Below, one piece after another: positions 33,833-42,692 of a DNA stretch of 64,000 nucleotides (positions are counted from its first letter, which is position 1; every line of letters starts with the position of its first letter). Under the pieces are notes generated by a model. The model had not been told where the DNA came from and did no database searches. It saw only the letters and a list, made by a program, of their open reading frames with translations. Origin of the DNA: Paraburkholderia heleia NBRC 101817 (lineage in GTDB: Bacteria > Pseudomonadota > Gammaproteobacteria > Burkholderiales > Burkholderiaceae); NCBI RefSeq assembly GCF_000739775.1, contig NZ_BBJH01000022.1:62001-126000 (forward strand). Direction: 5' to 3'. The translations under genes were made by a program, and so were the position numbers.

Positions 33833-34618
33833 CTAATTCTCCGTGTCAATATGCCAGCGCGGCTTGCGTTTTTCCAGGAACGCGTTGACGCCTTCGCGCT
33901 GGTTGGGCGAATCGAACAGATCGACGAAGCGCTCACGCTCGACGGCGAGCGCGGCGCCGCGCGGCACGCCATTGCGCGCCTGATGGATCAACGACTTGCT
34001 GAAGGTGACCGCTTGCGGGCTCAGGCCCGCCACGCGCGCGGCCATGGCGAGCGCGGCCTCGCGCGCGCCGCCGGTTGCGACGACTTCCTCCACGAGACCG
34101 ATGCGCAGCGCCGTTTGCGCGTCCACGCGCTCGCCCGTGAGGATGATGCGTTTGGCCCAGCCTTCGCCCACGAGCCAGGGCAAGGTCTGCGTGCCGCAGC
34201 CGGAGGGCAGCAGTCCCACGGCGGGCTCGGGCAGCGCGAGTTGCGCATGCTCCTCGGCAATGCGGATATCGCATGCGAGCGCGCACTCCAGGCCGCCGCC
34301 CATCGCATAGCCGTTGATCGCCGCGATGACCACGGGCCGCGCCTGCTGCAGCGCCTCGAATGCTGCGCCGAACGCGCTCGCCGCCGTGCGTGCGACCTCG
34401 CGATCGCCGCCGGCGAAGGCATTGAGGTCGGCGCCCGCGCTGAAAAACTTCGGCCCGCTGCCGGTGATGACGACCGCGCGCACCTGCGGCTCACGGTCGA
34501 ACGCCTCGACGACCTGCTGGAGCTGATGCAGGCCGTCGACCGTAAAGGCATTCGCAGGCGGCCGCGAAAGCGTGAGCAGGGCCACCGCGCCTTCGTGCGC
34601 GTATTCGAACTCGATCAT
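33833..34618 (-). CDS. Enoyl-CoA hydratase
   Basis: A 261-residue crotonase. GPKFFSAGADLNAFAGG and the oxyanion-hole segment INGYAMGGGLECALACDIRIAEEHAQLALPE (about 100-130) are clear, with the catalytic Glu in LPEPAVGLLPSGCGTQTL. Start at 34618 (MIEFEY), not the longer frame to 34813 that runs into the synthetase gene. It probably hydrates methacrylyl-CoA or a similar enoyl-CoA in this operon; 3 bp separate it from the hydrolase gene. Confidence 0.87.
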   Translation of the reverse strand: MIEFEYAHEGAVALLTLSRPPANAFTVDGLHQLQQVVEAFDREPQVRAVVITGSGPKFFSAGADLNAFAGGDREVARTAASAFGAAFEALQQARPVVIAAINGYAMGGGLECALACDIRIAEEHAQLALPEPAVGLLPSGCGTQTLPWLVGEGWAKRIILTGERVDAQTALRIGLVEEVVATGGAREAALAMAARVAGLSPQAVTFSKSLIHQARNGVPRGAALAVERERFVDLFDSPNQREGVNAFLEKRKPRWHIDTEN

Positions 34619-34637
34619 TTCGGACTCCGTGTGAATA

Positions 34638-36362
34638 TCAGCGCAGCTCGGGGAAATCCTCTTCCCAATACTCGTCAGGCTGTCGCGGGGGCTCGGCGCT
34701 GCGCTCCATTTCGCGCCGGCGTAGCTCCACGCGGCGGATCTTGCCCGAGATGGTCTTGGGCAGGTCGCTGAACTGCAGGCGGCGGATGCGCTTGTACGGC
34801 GCGAGTTTTTCACGCGAGAAACGGAACACCTCGCGTGCGAGTTCGGGGCCCGCCTCGAAGCCCTGGCGCACGATGACGAAAGCCTTCGGCACCGAGAGGC
34901 GCAGCTCGTCCGGACTCGGCACGACGGCCGCCTCGGCGATCGCCTCGTGCTCGATCAGCACGCTTTCCAGTTCGAACGGGCTCAGGCGGTAGTCGGACGA
35001 CTTGAACACGTCGTCGGCGCGGCCCACGTAGACGTAATAGCCGTCGTCGCGACGCAGGGCGACATCGGACGTGTGGTAATAGCCGTTGCGCATGGCGTAC
35101 TCGCTCGCCTTCGCGTTGTTCGCATAGCCCGTCATCAGGCCGAGCGGACGGTGCACCGAATCTCGCCCAACCGGCAGCGCGATTTCGCCCTCGCTCGCAG
35201 GCTGATCGTCGGCATCGACAAGCTCCACGCGGTAGCCCGGCAGCGGCCGTCCCATCGAGCCCGCCACCACAGGCTGGCCCGGCGGATTGCCGATCTGGCA
35301 GGTCGTTTCGGTCTGGCCGTAGCCGTCGCGGATGGTAATGCCCCACGCGTGACGCACGCGCTCGATGATCTCGGGATTGAGCGGCTCGCCCGCGCCCACG
35401 ATCTCGCGCAGCTTCACCGCATACGTTGCGAGCGGCTCCTGCACGAGCATGCGCCACACCGTGGGTGGCGCGCACAGCGTGGTCACACCGCATTGCACGA
35501 GCGCGGCGAGCGTGTCTTTCGGCACGAAGCGCGCGTAGTTGTAGACGAACACGCAGGCCTGTGCGTTCCACGGTGCGAAGAAGCAGCTCCACGCGTGCTT
35601 GGCCCAGCCCGGCGAACTGATGTTCCAGTGAACGTCGCCGGGCATGAGGCCGATCCAGTACATCGTCGAAAGGTGGCCTACTGGGTAGCTCTCGTGCGTG
35701 TGCTCGACGAGCTTGGGCTTCGAAGTCGTGCCCGAGGTGAAATACAGCAGGAGCGGGTCGCTGGCGCGCGTCGGGCCGTCGGGTTCGAACGCGGGGCTCG
35801 CTTCGTACGCGCGCGCAAGATCGATCCAGCCTTCACACGCAGCGGGCGCCGCGCCTGCCGCAATGCGCTTCACGTCCGGGTCGAGCGCAGCGAATTTGCC
35901 GAGTTCGGCGGCGTCCACGATGACGTAGCGCGCGCCGCCCGTTTCCACGCGCTCGCGCACGTCGTCGGGTGAAAGCTGCGTCGTGGCGGGCAACACGATG
36001 GCGCCCAGCTTCATCGCCGCCAGCATCACGTCCCAGAGTTCGACGCGATTGGGCAGCATCAACAGCAAGCGGTCGCCGCGCGCAACGCCCTGCTCGCGCA
36101 GAAAATTCGCCATGCGCGACGAGCGCTCCGACATCTGCGCAAACGAATAGCGCGTGCCGCCGTCCGCGAGGTCGTCGACGATCCAGAGCGCCGGGTTGTC
36201 GTTGCCGCGCGCCATCACGTCGAAGTAGTCGAGCGCCCAGTTGAACAGGTCGAGCTTCGGCCACGCGAAAGCTTCGTACGCGCGTGCGTAGTCGGTACGG
36301 TGACGCAGCAGCAACTCGCGTGCGTCGATGAAGGCCTGCGCGGAAGGGGTGAACCCGGTCAT
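34638..36362 (-). CDS. Acyl-CoA synthetase (AMP-forming, medium-chain type)
   Basis: A 574-residue ANL-superfamily ligase that activates a carboxylic acid with ATP and CoA. The P-loop-like motif LLYFTSGTTSKPKLVEHTH (about 207-225), the GYGQTETT motif (about 351) and the C-terminal SSDYRLSPFELESVLIEHEAIAEAAV with the final catalytic Lys in LPKTISGKIRRVELRRRE are intact. It resembles the ACSM/medium-chain group. It supplies the acyl-CoA for the dehydrogenase, hydratase and hydrolase next to it; isobutyrate or another short branched acid is a reasonable guess. Confidence 0.9.
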   Translation of the reverse strand: MTGFTPSAQAFIDARELLLRHRTDYARAYEAFAWPKLDLFNWALDYFDVMARGNDNPALWIVDDLADGGTRYSFAQMSERSSRMANFLREQGVARGDRLLLMLPNRVELWDVMLAAMKLGAIVLPATTQLSPDDVRERVETGGARYVIVDAAELGKFAALDPDVKRIAAGAAPAACEGWIDLARAYEASPAFEPDGPTRASDPLLLYFTSGTTSKPKLVEHTHESYPVGHLSTMYWIGLMPGDVHWNISSPGWAKHAWSCFFAPWNAQACVFVYNYARFVPKDTLAALVQCGVTTLCAPPTVWRMLVQEPLATYAVKLREIVGAGEPLNPEIIERVRHAWGITIRDGYGQTETTCQIGNPPGQPVVAGSMGRPLPGYRVELVDADDQPASEGEIALPVGRDSVHRPLGLMTGYANNAKASEYAMRNGYYHTSDVALRRDDGYYVYVGRADDVFKSSDYRLSPFELESVLIEHEAIAEAAVVPSPDELRLSVPKAFVIVRQGFEAGPELAREVFRFSREKLAPYKRIRRLQFSDLPKTISGKIRRVELRRREMERSAEPPRQPDEYWEEDFPELR

Positions 36363-36426
36363 CGTCGTCTCCTTGTCGGCGTGCTCATGCGCCCGCTTAT
36401 TGTTGCTACGTCATCCTCACTGCTTT

Positions 36427-37560
36427 TCAAAGCTGCCGTGCGATCACCATCCTCTGTACTTCGCTCGTGCCTTCATAGATCTGCGTGATGCGTGCGTCGC
36501 GATAGTGGCGCTCCACCGGATAGTCGTTCAGGAAGCCGTAGCCGCCATGAATCTGAATCGCGTGGGAGCACACCTCCTCGGCCATTTCGGAAGCATAGAG
36601 CTTGGCCTGCGATGCCTCGGAAAGGCACGGCTTGCCGAGCGAGCGCAGCCGCGCCGCGTGATGCACGAGATGACGCGCGGCGTTGATGCGCGTATGCATG
36701 TCCGCGAGCAGGTTGGCCACGCTCTGATGCTTGATGATCGGCTCGCCGAACTGCACGCGTTCGTGCGCATAGGCACGCGCCGCATCGAAGGCCGCGCGCG
36801 CAATGCCCAGCGCCTGCGCGGCAATGCCAATGCGTCCGCCTTCGAGATTCGCAAGCGCGATCTTCAACCCTTCGCCGCGCTGGCCGAGCAGATTCGCCTC
36901 GGGAATCGCGCAGTCCACGAGCGAGATCGGGCAGGTGTCCGAAGCACGAATGCCCATCTTTTTCTCGGGCGGCCCGACGTTGAAGCCCGGCGTATCGGTC
37001 GGCACGATGAACGCGGAAATGCCGCGCTTGCCGGCGTCGGGATCGGTCACGGCGAACACGATGGCAATGTTCGCGCGCGAGCCGTTGGTCACGAACTGCT
37101 TGTTGCCGTTGAGCACCCACTTGCCGTCGCGCAGGTCGGCGCGCGTGCGCAGGTTGTTCGCCTCGGAGCCTGCCTGCGGCTCGGTCAGGCAAAACGCGCC
37201 GATCAGCTCGCCGCTCGCGAGCTTGCCGAGCCAGCGGTCCTTTTGCGCGTCGGTGCCGAACTGCAGGATCGGCCCGCAGCCCACCGAATTGTGCACGCTC
37301 ACGAGCGTCGCGCACGAGGCGCAGCCGGCCGCGATCTCCTCCATGGCGAGCGCGTAGGCCACGTAATCGGTGTACGAGCCGCCCTGCTCCTGCGGCACGA
37401 TCATGCCGAGAAAACCCAGTTCGCCCAGTTGCTTGACGACCTCGTCGGGCAGCCTGCCGTCGCGGTCCCATTGCGCCGCATTCGGCGCAAGCTGCCCGCT
37501 CGCAAAGTCGCGCGCGGCGTCGCGGATCATGCGCTGGTCGTCGGTGTAGAACTCGTCCAT
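36427..37560 (-). CDS. Acyl-CoA dehydrogenase (isobutyryl-/short-branched-chain type)
   Basis: A 377-residue flavoenzyme of normal family length with [18 protein letters not shown] (about 127) and the C-terminal [20 protein letters not shown] containing the usual catalytic Glu. The start at 37560 (MDEFYTDDQ) follows AAGGGGACACAC. First gene of the minus-strand operon, divergent from an AraC-family gene. The partner genes suggest isobutyryl-CoA as substrate, but short straight-chain acyl-CoA is possible. Confidence 0.9.
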   Translation of the reverse strand: MDEFYTDDQRMIRDAARDFASGQLAPNAAQWDRDGRLPDEVVKQLGELGFLGMIVPQEQGGSYTDYVAYALAMEEIAAGCASCATLVSVHNSVGCGPILQFGTDAQKDRWLGKLASGELIGAFCLTEPQAGSEANNLRTRADLRDGKWVLNGNKQFVTNGSRANIAIVFAVTDPDAGKRGISAFIVPTDTPGFNVGPPEKKMGIRASDTCPISLVDCAIPEANLLGQRGEGLKIALANLEGGRIGIAAQALGIARAAFDAARAYAHERVQFGEPIIKHQSVANLLADMHTRINAARHLVHHAARLRSLGKPCLSEASQAKLYASEMAEEVCSHAIQIHGGYGFLNDYPVERHYRDARITQIYEGTSEVQRMVIARQL

Positions 37561-37709
37561 GTGTGTCCCCTTCCTGTGTCTCTTGCGCTTGCCTTCCACA
37601 CTGTGGCGCGATGCGGCCCCGGCTGCAAGGCTTGTGAAAAGTGTAGGCACGCAGGCGACCGTATTCGATGCCCGCCACGCTCAAAGTCGCTGATCGGATT
37701 TACCATATC

Positions 37710-37722
37710 GGTTGTGACAACC
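37710..37722. promoter_or_regulatory. Palindrome in the divergent promoter region
   Basis: GGTTGT-G-ACAACC is a perfect 6-1-6 palindrome 66 bp upstream of the AraC-family gene and 150 bp upstream of the acyl-CoA dehydrogenase gene. It could be an operator for one or both. Confidence 0.4.
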
Positions 37723-37787
37723 CTTTGGGATGCGATTCTGTGCGGCCGGCAAGAAACCCGACACTGAGCGAAAAAGGCACGATCTCG

Positions 37788-38798
37788 ATGAGCCTCGTGA
37801 ACGAGACGCTGGCGCTGGCGCGCGCAGGCGGCCTCGCAACCGCGCCGCTCACGGAGGCCGCCGGCATCGCGCCGGCCGTGCTGCTCGCGCCCGAGGCCCG
37901 CGTGAGCGCGGCGCAATACGGCCAGTTGTGGTCGGGCATCGCGCGCGCGCTCGACGACGAATTCTTCGGCCAGGATTCGCACGCGATGAAAAGCGGCAGC
38001 TTCGTCGCCATGACGCACGCGGCGCTCGGCGCCAGCACGGGCCGCCAGGCGCTGCAGCGCGCCGTGCACTTCATGCGGCTCGTACTCGACGATCTGTCGG
38101 GCGAGATCGACATCGGCGCCACGCGCGTGCGCGTCACGCTCTCGCATCGCGCCGGCAAACCTGCACCCACCATGTTCGCGTACGCTACCTGGTTCATCCT
38201 CGTCTACGGACTCGTGTGCTGGCTCGTGGGGCGGCGCATTCCGCTTCTCGCGGCGCGCTTTCGCTGCCCGCAGCCGGTCGCGGCGCACGAATACCAGCTC
38301 ATGCTCTGCGACGAAATGGCGTTCGATCAGCCGGCCACGTGGTTTGAATTCGCACCGGGCTTTCTCGAACTGCCCGTGATCCAGACCGCCAGCTCGGCGC
38401 GAACGTTTCTGCGCAACGCACCCGGCAACTTCGTCGTGAAGTACCGCAATCCGGGCTCGTACGCAGCGCGCGTGCGACGCGCGCTGCGCGCCCTGCCCGT
38501 CACCGCGTGGCCCGATGCCGACGCCATCGCGCAACGCCTGAACATGGCGCCCGCTACGCTGCGCCGCCGGCTGAGCCAGGAAGGCCACAGTTGCCAGTCG
38601 ATCAAGGACGAATTGCGCCGCGACCTCGCGATCGCGGCGCTGCAGGAACCGGGCCGCTCTGTCGCCGATGTCGCCGCCGCGGTCGGGTTTGCGGAGCCGA
38701 GTGCGTTTCATCGGGCGTTCCGCAAATGGACCGGGCAGCGCCCGACCGACTACCGCACGGCAAACGTCCGCAACGCCTCTTCGCAGCCTCGCGGGTAG
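37788..38798 (+). CDS. AraC-family transcriptional regulator
   Basis: A 336-residue regulator. Residues about 15-205 are the arabinose-binding-like N-terminal domain of the OruR/ArgR-type AraC group (FGQDSHAMKSGSFVAMTHAALG; FRCPQPVAAHEYQLMLCDEMAFDQPAT). Residues about 235-325 contain two helix-turn-helix motifs (ADAIAQRLNMAPATLRRRLSQEG; SVADVAAAVGFAEPSAFHRAFRKWTGQRPTDYR). The start ATG 37788 (MSLVNE) is preferred over 37668 on alignment. Divergent position suggests that it activates the acyl-CoA catabolic operon. Confidence 0.87.
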   Translation: MSLVNETLALARAGGLATAPLTEAAGIAPAVLLAPEARVSAAQYGQLWSGIARALDDEFFGQDSHAMKSGSFVAMTHAALGASTGRQALQRAVHFMRLVLDDLSGEIDIGATRVRVTLSHRAGKPAPTMFAYATWFILVYGLVCWLVGRRIPLLAARFRCPQPVAAHEYQLMLCDEMAFDQPATWFEFAPGFLELPVIQTASSARTFLRNAPGNFVVKYRNPGSYAARVRRALRALPVTAWPDADAIAQRLNMAPATLRRRLSQEGHSCQSIKDELRRDLAIAALQEPGRSVADVAAAVGFAEPSAFHRAFRKWTGQRPTDYRTANVRNASSQPRG

Positions 38799-38820
38799 CC
38801 CGCGAAGCCCTCGATCCCCC

Positions 38821-38848
38821 TTTGAGTTAGTGAGATAGTGCCTATAAT
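38821..38848 (+). promoter_or_regulatory. Sigma-70-type promoter of the DUF4148 gene
   Basis: TTTGAG (38821-38826) and a perfect TATAAT (38843-38848) are 16 bp apart. The transcript start would be about 38855, inside the palindrome that follows. Confidence 0.6.
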
Positions 38849-38849
38849 T

Positions 38850-38865
38850 TTAGGGATATCCCTAA
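38850..38865. promoter_or_regulatory. Perfect 16-bp palindrome over the transcription start
   Basis: TTAGGGATATCCCTAA is a perfect palindrome immediately after the -10 box and 16 bp before the start codon. Its place over the expected transcript start fits a repressor operator; as RNA it would be a short 5' hairpin. Confidence 0.6.
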
Positions 38866-38881
38866 TATGAAAGGTCTTGCC

Positions 38882-39151
38882 ATGAACTCCCTTTCGCGTG
38901 TAATGCTCGGCGTCCTCGCCGCAGCGTGCTGCTTCGCTTCGGCTGCGGCGGTGGCCCAACCGGGCGATCCGTCACAACCGCTCACTCGAGCCCAGGTTCG
39001 CGCGGATCTGATCGAATGGCGGCAGGCGGGCTACGATCCGCTCGACTGGATCGACTACCCGGAAAACGCACAACGCGCCGGCGCGATCGTCGCGCAACGG
39101 CGGGCGGCGCGCGCCGGATATGGCGCTCCCGCCGGTCAAATGCAGCAGTGA
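38882..39151 (+). CDS. DUF4148 exported protein (paralogue 1)
   Basis: An 89-residue small protein with a signal peptide (hydrophobic stretch VMLGVLAAACCFASAAAVA) and the DUF4148 core LTRAQVRADLIEWRQAGYDPLDWIDYPENAQRAGAIV (split over about 36-72). Members are abundant in Burkholderiaceae; role unknown, probably periplasmic. ATG 38882 is chosen over 38867 because AAAGG at 38870-38874 would be its ribosome site. Confidence 0.85.
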   Translation: MNSLSRVMLGVLAAACCFASAAAVAQPGDPSQPLTRAQVRADLIEWRQAGYDPLDWIDYPENAQRAGAIVAQRRAARAGYGAPAGQMQQ

Positions 39152-39480
39152 TCGCCTGATTGCAGGACGGCCGCGGTAACCGGCACCGGACGATGCAACG
39201 CCCGGCGCCTGCAGGCGGTCGTGCCCCTCGCGTCCCCGCACGGGCGCAATTCGCCGCGCCCTCTCACGTTTGCCACCGCAACGCACGCTGTTGTACCCGT
39301 TCCACGTTCACGACGGCTTTTCTGCGTTCGCCGGACAATTGTTTACAATCGCGCCCGTAGCCGCGCGCTGCGGCATGCGCGCGCATGGGCACGTCGAGGA
39401 CCTGGCGGCGCCGGCTGCACGCAAGACACCACACCAACAAGCAGCGAACAACCCGCTCGACTCTCAAGGGCCCGATCTTC
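39152..39480. other. Leader region of the purine permease gene
   Basis: About 330 bp without a gene. A probable promoter/operator element ATTGT-TT-ACAAT (39338-39349) overlaps a TACAAT -10 sequence, leaving a 5' leader of about 130 nt before the permease ATG. I cannot recognise a known riboswitch in that leader by eye. Confidence 0.4.
39338..39349. promoter_or_regulatory. ATTGT-N2-ACAAT element overlapping a -10 box
   Basis: ATTGTTTACAAT is a perfect 5-2-5 palindrome and includes TACAAT (39344-39349), a good -10. The same ATTGT-N2-ACAAT form occurs at 49709-49720 beside an FCD-GntR regulator gene, and TNGT-N-ACNA is the general FadR-subfamily site. Confidence 0.45.
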
Positions 39481-40782
39481 ATGGACGCCATCAAACGCTA
39501 TTTCGGTTTCGAAGAAGCAGGCACCAACCTGCGCACCGAACTGCTCGCCGGTATCACGACTTTCCTCACGATGGCTTACATCATCTTCGTGAACCCGGCC
39601 ATTCTTGGCGACGCCGGCATGCCGAAGGAAAGCGTCTTCGTCGCCACCTGCCTCGTCGCGGCGCTCGCCTCGCTCGTCATGGGCCTTTACGCGAATTACC
39701 CCATCGCGCTCGCGCCCGGCATGGGCCTGAACGCGTATTTCGCCTATACGGTCGTGAAGGGCATGGGCTTCACGTGGCAGGCCGCGCTCGGCGCGGTGTT
39801 CATCTCCGGGTGCCTGTTCTTCATCGTCACGCTGCTGCGCGTGCGCGAAGCCATCGTCAATGGCATTCCGCATTCGATCCGCGTGTCGATCACAGCGGGT
39901 ATCGGTCTGTTCCTCGCCATCATCTCGCTCAAGACCTCGGGCGTGGTGGTCGGCAGCCCGGCCACGCTCGTCGAGCTCGGCAACCTGCACGATCCGCACA
40001 CGATCCTCGCGATCATCGGCTTCTTCGCGATCGTCACGCTCGATGTGCTGAAGGTGCGCGGCGCGATCCTGATCGGCATCGTGGGCGTCACGATCCTGTC
40101 GTTCTTCTTCGGCGGCAACCAGTTTCACGGCGTCTTCTCCCCGCCGCCGTCGATCATGCCGACCTTCGCCCAGCTCGACATCAAGGCGGCGCTCTCCACG
40201 GGCGTGCTCAACGTGGTGCTCGTGTTCTTCCTCGTCGAACTGTTCGATGCGACCGGCACGCTGATGGGCGTGGCCAACCGGGCCGGGCTGCTCGTGCACG
40301 GCAAGATGCACCGCCTGAACCGCGCGCTGCTCGCGGATAGCACCGCAATTCTCGCAGGTTCGATTCTCGGCACCTCGTCGACCACGGCGTATATCGAAAG
40401 CGCCTCGGGCGTGCAGGCGGGGGGCCGCACCGGCATGACCGCGCTCACCGTGGCCGTGCTGTTCCTCGCCTGCCTGTTCGTCGCGCCGCTCGCGGGCGTC
40501 GTGCCGGGCTACGCCACCGCGCCGGCGCTGCTCTACGTCTCGTGCCTGATGCTGCGCGAACTCGCCGATCTGCCCTGGGACGACGCCACCGAAGTCGTGC
40601 CCGCCGCCCTCACGGCGCTTGCCATGCCGTTCACCTACTCGATCGCCAACGGCGTGGCGTTCGGCTTCATCTCGTATGCGGGCCTGAAGCTCCTCACGGG
40701 CCGTGTGCGCGACGTGAAACTGATCGTCTGGATCATCGCCGCCGTGTTCCTGTTCCGGTTTTTCTATCTCGGCAACGCGTAA
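39481..40782 (+). CDS. NCS2-family purine permease (AzgA type)
   Basis: A 433-residue inner-membrane transporter. The N-terminus TNLRTELLAGITTFLTMAYIIFVNP, the ALAPGMGLNAYFAY segment (about 78-92), and FFLVELFDATGTLMGVANRAGL and GTSSTTAYIESASGVQAGGRTG are signatures of the AzgA-like branch that takes up adenine, guanine and hypoxanthine. Start ATG 39481. No purine genes are adjacent. A strong terminator follows. Confidence 0.93.
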   Translation: MDAIKRYFGFEEAGTNLRTELLAGITTFLTMAYIIFVNPAILGDAGMPKESVFVATCLVAALASLVMGLYANYPIALAPGMGLNAYFAYTVVKGMGFTWQAALGAVFISGCLFFIVTLLRVREAIVNGIPHSIRVSITAGIGLFLAIISLKTSGVVVGSPATLVELGNLHDPHTILAIIGFFAIVTLDVLKVRGAILIGIVGVTILSFFFGGNQFHGVFSPPPSIMPTFAQLDIKAALSTGVLNVVLVFFLVELFDATGTLMGVANRAGLLVHGKMHRLNRALLADSTAILAGSILGTSSTTAYIESASGVQAGGRTGMTALTVAVLFLACLFVAPLAGVVPGYATAPALLYVSCLMLRELADLPWDDATEVVPAALTALAMPFTYSIANGVAFGFISYAGLKLLTGRVRDVKLIVWIIAAVFLFRFFYLGNA

Positions 40783-40786
40783 AAGC

Positions 40787-40815
40787 AAAAGGGTGGCTTC
40801 GCGCCACCCTTTTTG
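40787..40815 (+). terminator. Intrinsic terminator of the purine permease gene
   Basis: AAAAGGGTGGC (40787-40797) pairs with GCCACCCTTTT (40803-40813) around a 5-nt loop and continues into T, 5 bp after the stop codon. Confidence 0.92.
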
Positions 40816-40935
40816 TTTCGAATCGCCGCCGCCCCCCTCAGCATCAAACTTCGCAGCCGCATGACTGCCCCTCAAGGCGGGTCCTCCTTATCATAGGGAA
40901 CTATCGTCAGATTCCCCGCACACAGGAGCCGCCAC

Positions 40936-41469
40936 GTGGCAACCTACACCGCCGCAACCGAACGCTACACGAAGCCCGCCATCTTCTTTCACTGGATCAT
41001 CTTCCTGCTCGTCGCGCTCGCCTGGCTGGCGATCGAGGTGCGCGGCCCCAAGGGCACGGACAGCCGCTTGTTCTGGAGCAACGTGCACTTCTGGGCGGGC
41101 TCGCTCGTGCTCGTGCTCGCGGTGCTGCGCCTCGCGTGGCGTCTTTGGCGCGGCGCGCCCGCGCAGATCGACTCGAACGCGCTGCTGTCGTTTCTCTCGC
41201 GCCTTGTGCATCTCGCGCTCTACCTTTTCATCTTCGTGCAGCCGCTGCTCGGCATTTTGATGATCAACGCCAGCGGCCATCCGGTCACGCTCGCGGGGTT
41301 CGACCTGCAGATCACGCTCATGGGCCCCGACCCGGCCGCGCGCAAGTTCCTCAAGGACGCACACGAGCTGATCGGCAATCTGTTCTATTGGGTGGTCGGA
41401 CTGCACGCCCTCGCGGCGATCGCGCATCATGTGGTATTGCGCGACAACACGCTGCGCCGCATGATCTAG
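40936..41469 (+). CDS. Cytochrome b561
   Basis: A 177-residue, four-helix di-haem membrane protein of the bacterial b561 (CybB) family. Haem-ligand His residues are visible in FFHWIIF (His19), VHFWAG (about 51), DAHELIG (about 142) and GLHALAAIAHHVV (about 156-163). It moves electrons from quinol or superoxide in the inner membrane. It starts with GTG at 40936, preceded by CAGGAGCC; no ATG in frame gives the first helix. Confidence 0.9.
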   Translation: MATYTAATERYTKPAIFFHWIIFLLVALAWLAIEVRGPKGTDSRLFWSNVHFWAGSLVLVLAVLRLAWRLWRGAPAQIDSNALLSFLSRLVHLALYLFIFVQPLLGILMINASGHPVTLAGFDLQITLMGPDPAARKFLKDAHELIGNLFYWVVGLHALAAIAHHVVLRDNTLRRMI

Positions 41470-41526
41470 AGCCGGTTCACGCTGATAACTGGCCCTGGCA
41501 GCAAGGCGGCACACGCGTAAACGAAC

Positions 41527-41548
41527 GCCGCGCCCCAACGGGCGCGGC
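41527..41548. terminator. GC-rich hairpin between convergent genes
   Basis: GCCGCGCCC (41527-41535) pairs perfectly with GGGCGCGGC (41540-41548) around a 4-nt loop. No T run follows on either strand, so termination is possible but unproven. Confidence 0.35.
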
Positions 41549-41603
41549 AAGAGGACTCAGTTGAACGGAAAGCGCGCGCGTCTCGCCGGCGTTTCCCTGT
41601 TGA

Positions 41604-41894
41604 CTACGCGTTGGCGTGAGCCTGCACGAAACGCACGTAGCCGCTGCGCAGCACGAGACACTGCGCACGTGTTTCGGAGAGCAAACGGCGCGCGCAAGCC
41701 TCGATGCGGTCGCGATGATGGTCGAACGCGCTGAGCATGTCTTCGGCGCGCGGTGAAGCCGCCCCGAAGTGATCTTCCAGCGCCGCCGCCGTGATCAGAC
41801 ACTCCACCCGCTCGCCATCGATCATCGCCGGAAACGCCAAGGTCAGGTCTGGGCCCGAGTACTCGGGCACCTCATTCGGAAACATGATCTGCAT
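41604..41894 (-). CDS. DUF1488 family protein
   Basis: A 96-residue soluble protein matching DUF1488: FPNEVPEYSGPDLTLAFPAMIDGERVECLITAAALEDHFG at the start and SAFDHHRDRIEACARRLLSE in the middle. Function unknown. ATG at 41894 follows a short GGCGACCCCC leader with a weak ribosome site. Convergent with cytochrome b561. Confidence 0.8.
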   Translation of the reverse strand: MQIMFPNEVPEYSGPDLTLAFPAMIDGERVECLITAAALEDHFGAASPRAEDMLSAFDHHRDRIEACARRLLSETRAQCLVLRSGYVRFVQAHANA

Positions 41895-42239
41895 GGGGGT
41901 CGCCTTTGGTGGAGGGTGAACAGGCCGCGTTCAACCGTCCTCGGGCTGCCCCAGCCTGGTGCCTGGGAACACCCCGATCCGGCTCCCGCGGATCAACAAC
42001 AACCGTTGCGAACGATACGCTCGCGCAGGTTGATTGGATTCACTTTAGACGACTTCCTGCCGCCCGCAAGGTCGACGTTGTCACACAGCTGAAATAGCCG
42101 GCGGCGTCCTCGCCTGATCCCTTTTTTGCGCGTGCAGCATGCGCGTATGCCGTTGCGCGCGCAAACGCCCTCCACCCCGGCCCTGCGCCAACGCGCTGCG
42201 CCGGTTGCCGCATCGCACCATGTGCGCCACCCGGGCGCG
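41895..42239. other. Intergenic region
   Basis: 345 bp between two minus-strand genes with no gene that I can support. It includes the DUF1488 promoter area (TTGATTGGATT near 42029 and AT-rich CACTTTAGACGA) and a T6 run at 42121-42127 without a clear stem. Confidence 0.3.
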
Positions 42240-42461
42240 TCACGACTCGCGATGCCGGTGCTGATCAAGATCTTCGAGGTCTTTCGGGTGCAGGGTGAGC
42301 ATCACCACGAACGCGACGATTCCAAGGGCCACGGTCACCATTCCGGAGAGCACGACGTTGTTCTCGTCGAAGATCAATCCGTCAATCGCATAGCCGAGCC
42401 CGAAGAGCGCAACGAACGTGGCGAGCACTGATGCCACGATCCTCAATTCGCCGTGCACCAT
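42240..42461 (-). CDS. Small two-helix membrane protein
   Basis: A 73-residue protein with two hydrophobic segments (about 7-30 and 38-58) joined by an acidic turn (DGLIFDENN), and a charged C-terminus (HPKDLEDLDQHRHRES). No family recognised. TAGGGAG lies 8 bases before the ATG on the minus strand, supporting translation. Confidence 0.65.
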   Translation of the reverse strand: MVHGELRIVASVLATFVALFGLGYAIDGLIFDENNVVLSGMVTVALGIVAFVVMLTLHPKDLEDLDQHRHRES

Positions 42462-42692
42462 GACGAACTCCCTACTCAGCGGGGGCGCGACGCGAATGCG
42501 CCCTCACCTTCATCATGGCATCCGCGCCGGTAAACTCAAGGCGCAGTTGAGGCACCGTCGCGGCCGGAACCCCGCTTCAACCCGAATTGGCAGCCGCCGC
42601 GTATCCTGTACCATGAACTGCCCAGAGGCGCCGCTCGCGCCCTTGCCATGCTGCGCCGCAGCGTAGCACCCCAAAACGACTGGAGACACCGA

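Noticed and set aside
39350-39480. Purine riboswitch in the permease leader
   Set aside because: The leader is long enough, but I could not find the conserved core of a known purine or xanthine riboswitch by eye; a covariance-model search would decide.
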